A stretch of 64,000 nt of DNA from Trichoplusia ni (Eukaryota; Arthropoda; Insecta; Lepidoptera; Noctuidae). Positions 63,101 to 64,000 of the stretch are shown here, piece by piece (positions within the stretch are counted from its first letter, which is position 1; each line of letters begins with the position of its first letter). The stretch spans positions 2,108,001-2,172,000 of the forward strand of contig NC_039500.1 of the NCBI RefSeq assembly GCF_003590095.1, given 5' to 3'. Made by a program: the position numbers and the translations under genes. The notes under the pieces were generated by a model that saw only the letters and a list, made by a program, of their open reading frames with translations, ran no database searches and was not told the origin of the DNA.

Positions 63101-63517
63101 TAATCTAATTTGAGTAAGTCAGAGTTATAATTACCTAGAACACCGTTGATTCCCCTGTCTTTTAAAGACTGTGCGTATTGTGGGATCACATTAAAGTTTA
63201 CATAGCCGTAATCGTCTATTGGAGTGAAGACAGAGGCAACGATTCCTTTTACTTTCAATTGCTGAAAATGAGTTACTTACAAGTAATGAAAAATGAATAT
63301 AGAAATTTCCTTTGATTGGTTACATAAGTAAAAAATGATATTTTCCATTGCAAAGATTTGCTTTAGTTGAAAAATAATCTGCCTACTGGACAAAAAAGTA
63401 GATCAATGTTACAGTACTGAAATTGATGAAATGAAGTCTTACCACGTCTTTGGCTTCACCTAATGGCAAAATTGCTAGAATTATAGCAAAAAGAAGTGTT
63501 AATATTCCTAGAGCCAT
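60197..63517 (-). CDS. Secreted N-acetylneuraminate lyase-like paralogue with altered active-site loop
   Basis: Exons on the minus strand: 63517-63443, 63261-63135, 62811-62666, 62313-62145, 61643-61507, 60976-60802 and 60447-60197. They join in phase to 1080 nt (359 residues). The first exon (MALGILTLLFAIILAILPLG) is a signal peptide, absent from the neighbour, so the protein should enter the secretory pathway. The fold markers are kept: GIVASVFTP near residues 31-39, YYHIP with Tyr163, and FKGLKVET with the Schiff-base position Lys193. The carboxylate loop GTTGE is replaced by GYNGE (Tyr71, Asn72), and the region equivalent to SSIGTSYN reads DSFILSDA. Substrate use is thus likely changed or lost. 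The last exon adds a charged, Gln/Asn/Arg-rich tail about 35 residues longer than the neighbour's end. Middle exon lengths (146 and 169 nt) and phases equal those of the neighbour, showing duplication. Confidence 0.85.
61236..61440 (-). repeat. Interspersed repeat in intron 5 of the lyase-like paralogue
   Basis: It contains 'taattaaggacttcgattg', 'cccgataaataagcgc' and 'cgttgcatattctagg', then a partial second unit with 'aaactagtcgggc' and 'cgttgcatattttc'. Related pieces lie near 2680-2750 and, more diverged, near 1065-1110, 28815-28850 and 48105-48170. Strand is arbitrary. Non-coding. Confidence 0.6.
62393..62590 (-). repeat. Interspersed repeat in intron 3 of the lyase-like paralogue
   Basis: It carries 'tcaaccgcctttaaaaaag', 'ggttctcaattcgactt' and 'gaaccgattttgatagctg', and ends with 'aaaagtcggttctatgattt'. 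A related start ('tcaaccgactccaaaaag') is found near 24657 and 35518. This is a common moth repeat; strand is uncertain. Confidence 0.6.
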
Positions 63518-64000
63518 GTCCACAAGGCTCTTTGAGAAGAGTCTTATTAAAAAATGTGGAAAACTTAATTTATAACCCCGAGTTATCACAAAATCGTGAT
63601 TGCTAAATATTTGATGGGAACATTTTACGGCAGGTATACGTAAATCGTGAATTGACTAAAATACATAATTATCTTGATTACCTCACTTCATTTTATGGAT
63701 ATTTGTGATAACGTTTATTTGTCTGTTTCGCATCGCACGATGTTCTGAAAATAGTTGAGTAGTTGAGTGGTCGTTTCACCGTTTAGATGAAGTATCTACG
63801 TTTACTTTAATCTATGTGAATCCTTAATAGATGGTATTGAAAAAGGAGGAATTTTATCGAGGAATAAAGCACTTAGTTTAACCTATCTATCAAATGAAGT
63901 AATGTAACTAATATGAAAATTGTGCCAGGCTAAAATGGGATTCGATGGGTCATGTCAGCTGCGTGACAGAAACCGCTGGCCAAAAACCACCACGATGGGA
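63518..64000. other. Upstream region of the lyase-like paralogue, with a LINE fragment at the edge
   Basis: The first 400 bases should hold the promoter of the minus-strand gene; no clear element was seen. From about 63925 to the window end the plus strand reads RLKW..MGHV and, after a frame change, DRNRWPKTTT. This resembles the RTE-type LINE C-terminal motif (W-x-GH-x-R…RW), which would continue past the edge. Confidence 0.4.

Overview
The window is animal nuclear DNA, almost certainly from a moth or butterfly. It is AT-rich, its genes are split by GT-AG introns, and the introns and spacers are filled with short repeats I associate with lepidopteran genomes: tRNA-derived SINEs, 5'-truncated non-LTR retrotransposons and several short non-autonomous repeat families. 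I assembled five host gene models by hand, by joining exons whose reading phases agree.

Layout. (1) 2336-8585, minus strand: the first two coding exons of a secreted or membrane protein resembling PGAP6/TMEM8; the rest lies beyond the left edge. (2) 9659-43174, plus strand: adenylosuccinate synthetase (purine synthesis, IMP to AMP), 10 coding exons, 454 residues. (3) 50314-54489, minus strand: the SAGA deubiquitinase-module subunit Sgf11/ATXN7L3, 4 coding exons. (4) 55416-59878, plus strand: an N-acetylneuraminate-lyase-type enzyme, 7 exons, 303 residues. (5) 60197-63517, minus strand: a diverged paralogue of gene 4 with an N-terminal signal peptide and an altered substrate loop. Genes 4 and 5 face each other tail to tail about 320 bases apart and share their intron positions. 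Genes 1/2 and genes 3/4 are head to head, about 1.1 and 0.9 kb apart.

The largest structural feature is a near-identical repeat of about 9.86 kb. Positions 20977-30835 and 31836-41704 carry the same sequence, separated by exactly 1000 Ns. Each copy carries exons 3 to 8 of adenylosuccinate synthetase, while exons 1-2 and 9-10 occur once. The copies differ almost only by one- or two-base insertions and deletions, some in coding exons. This is best read as a false duplication at a scaffold join, not as biology. The true locus should be about 10.9 kb shorter.

The 9.3-kb first intron of adenylosuccinate synthetase holds a nest of mobile elements: a 1.6-kb DNA transposon with 22-bp terminal inverted repeats and a TAT target duplication, interrupted by a non-LTR retrotransposon 3' end, and followed by a second truncated retrotransposon that begins in a perfect hairpin. 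I found no CRISPR array, true tRNA gene, rRNA gene or bacterial-type system. The most biologically interesting item is the secreted, active-site-altered lyase paralogue; I saw no clear previously undescribed multi-gene system.
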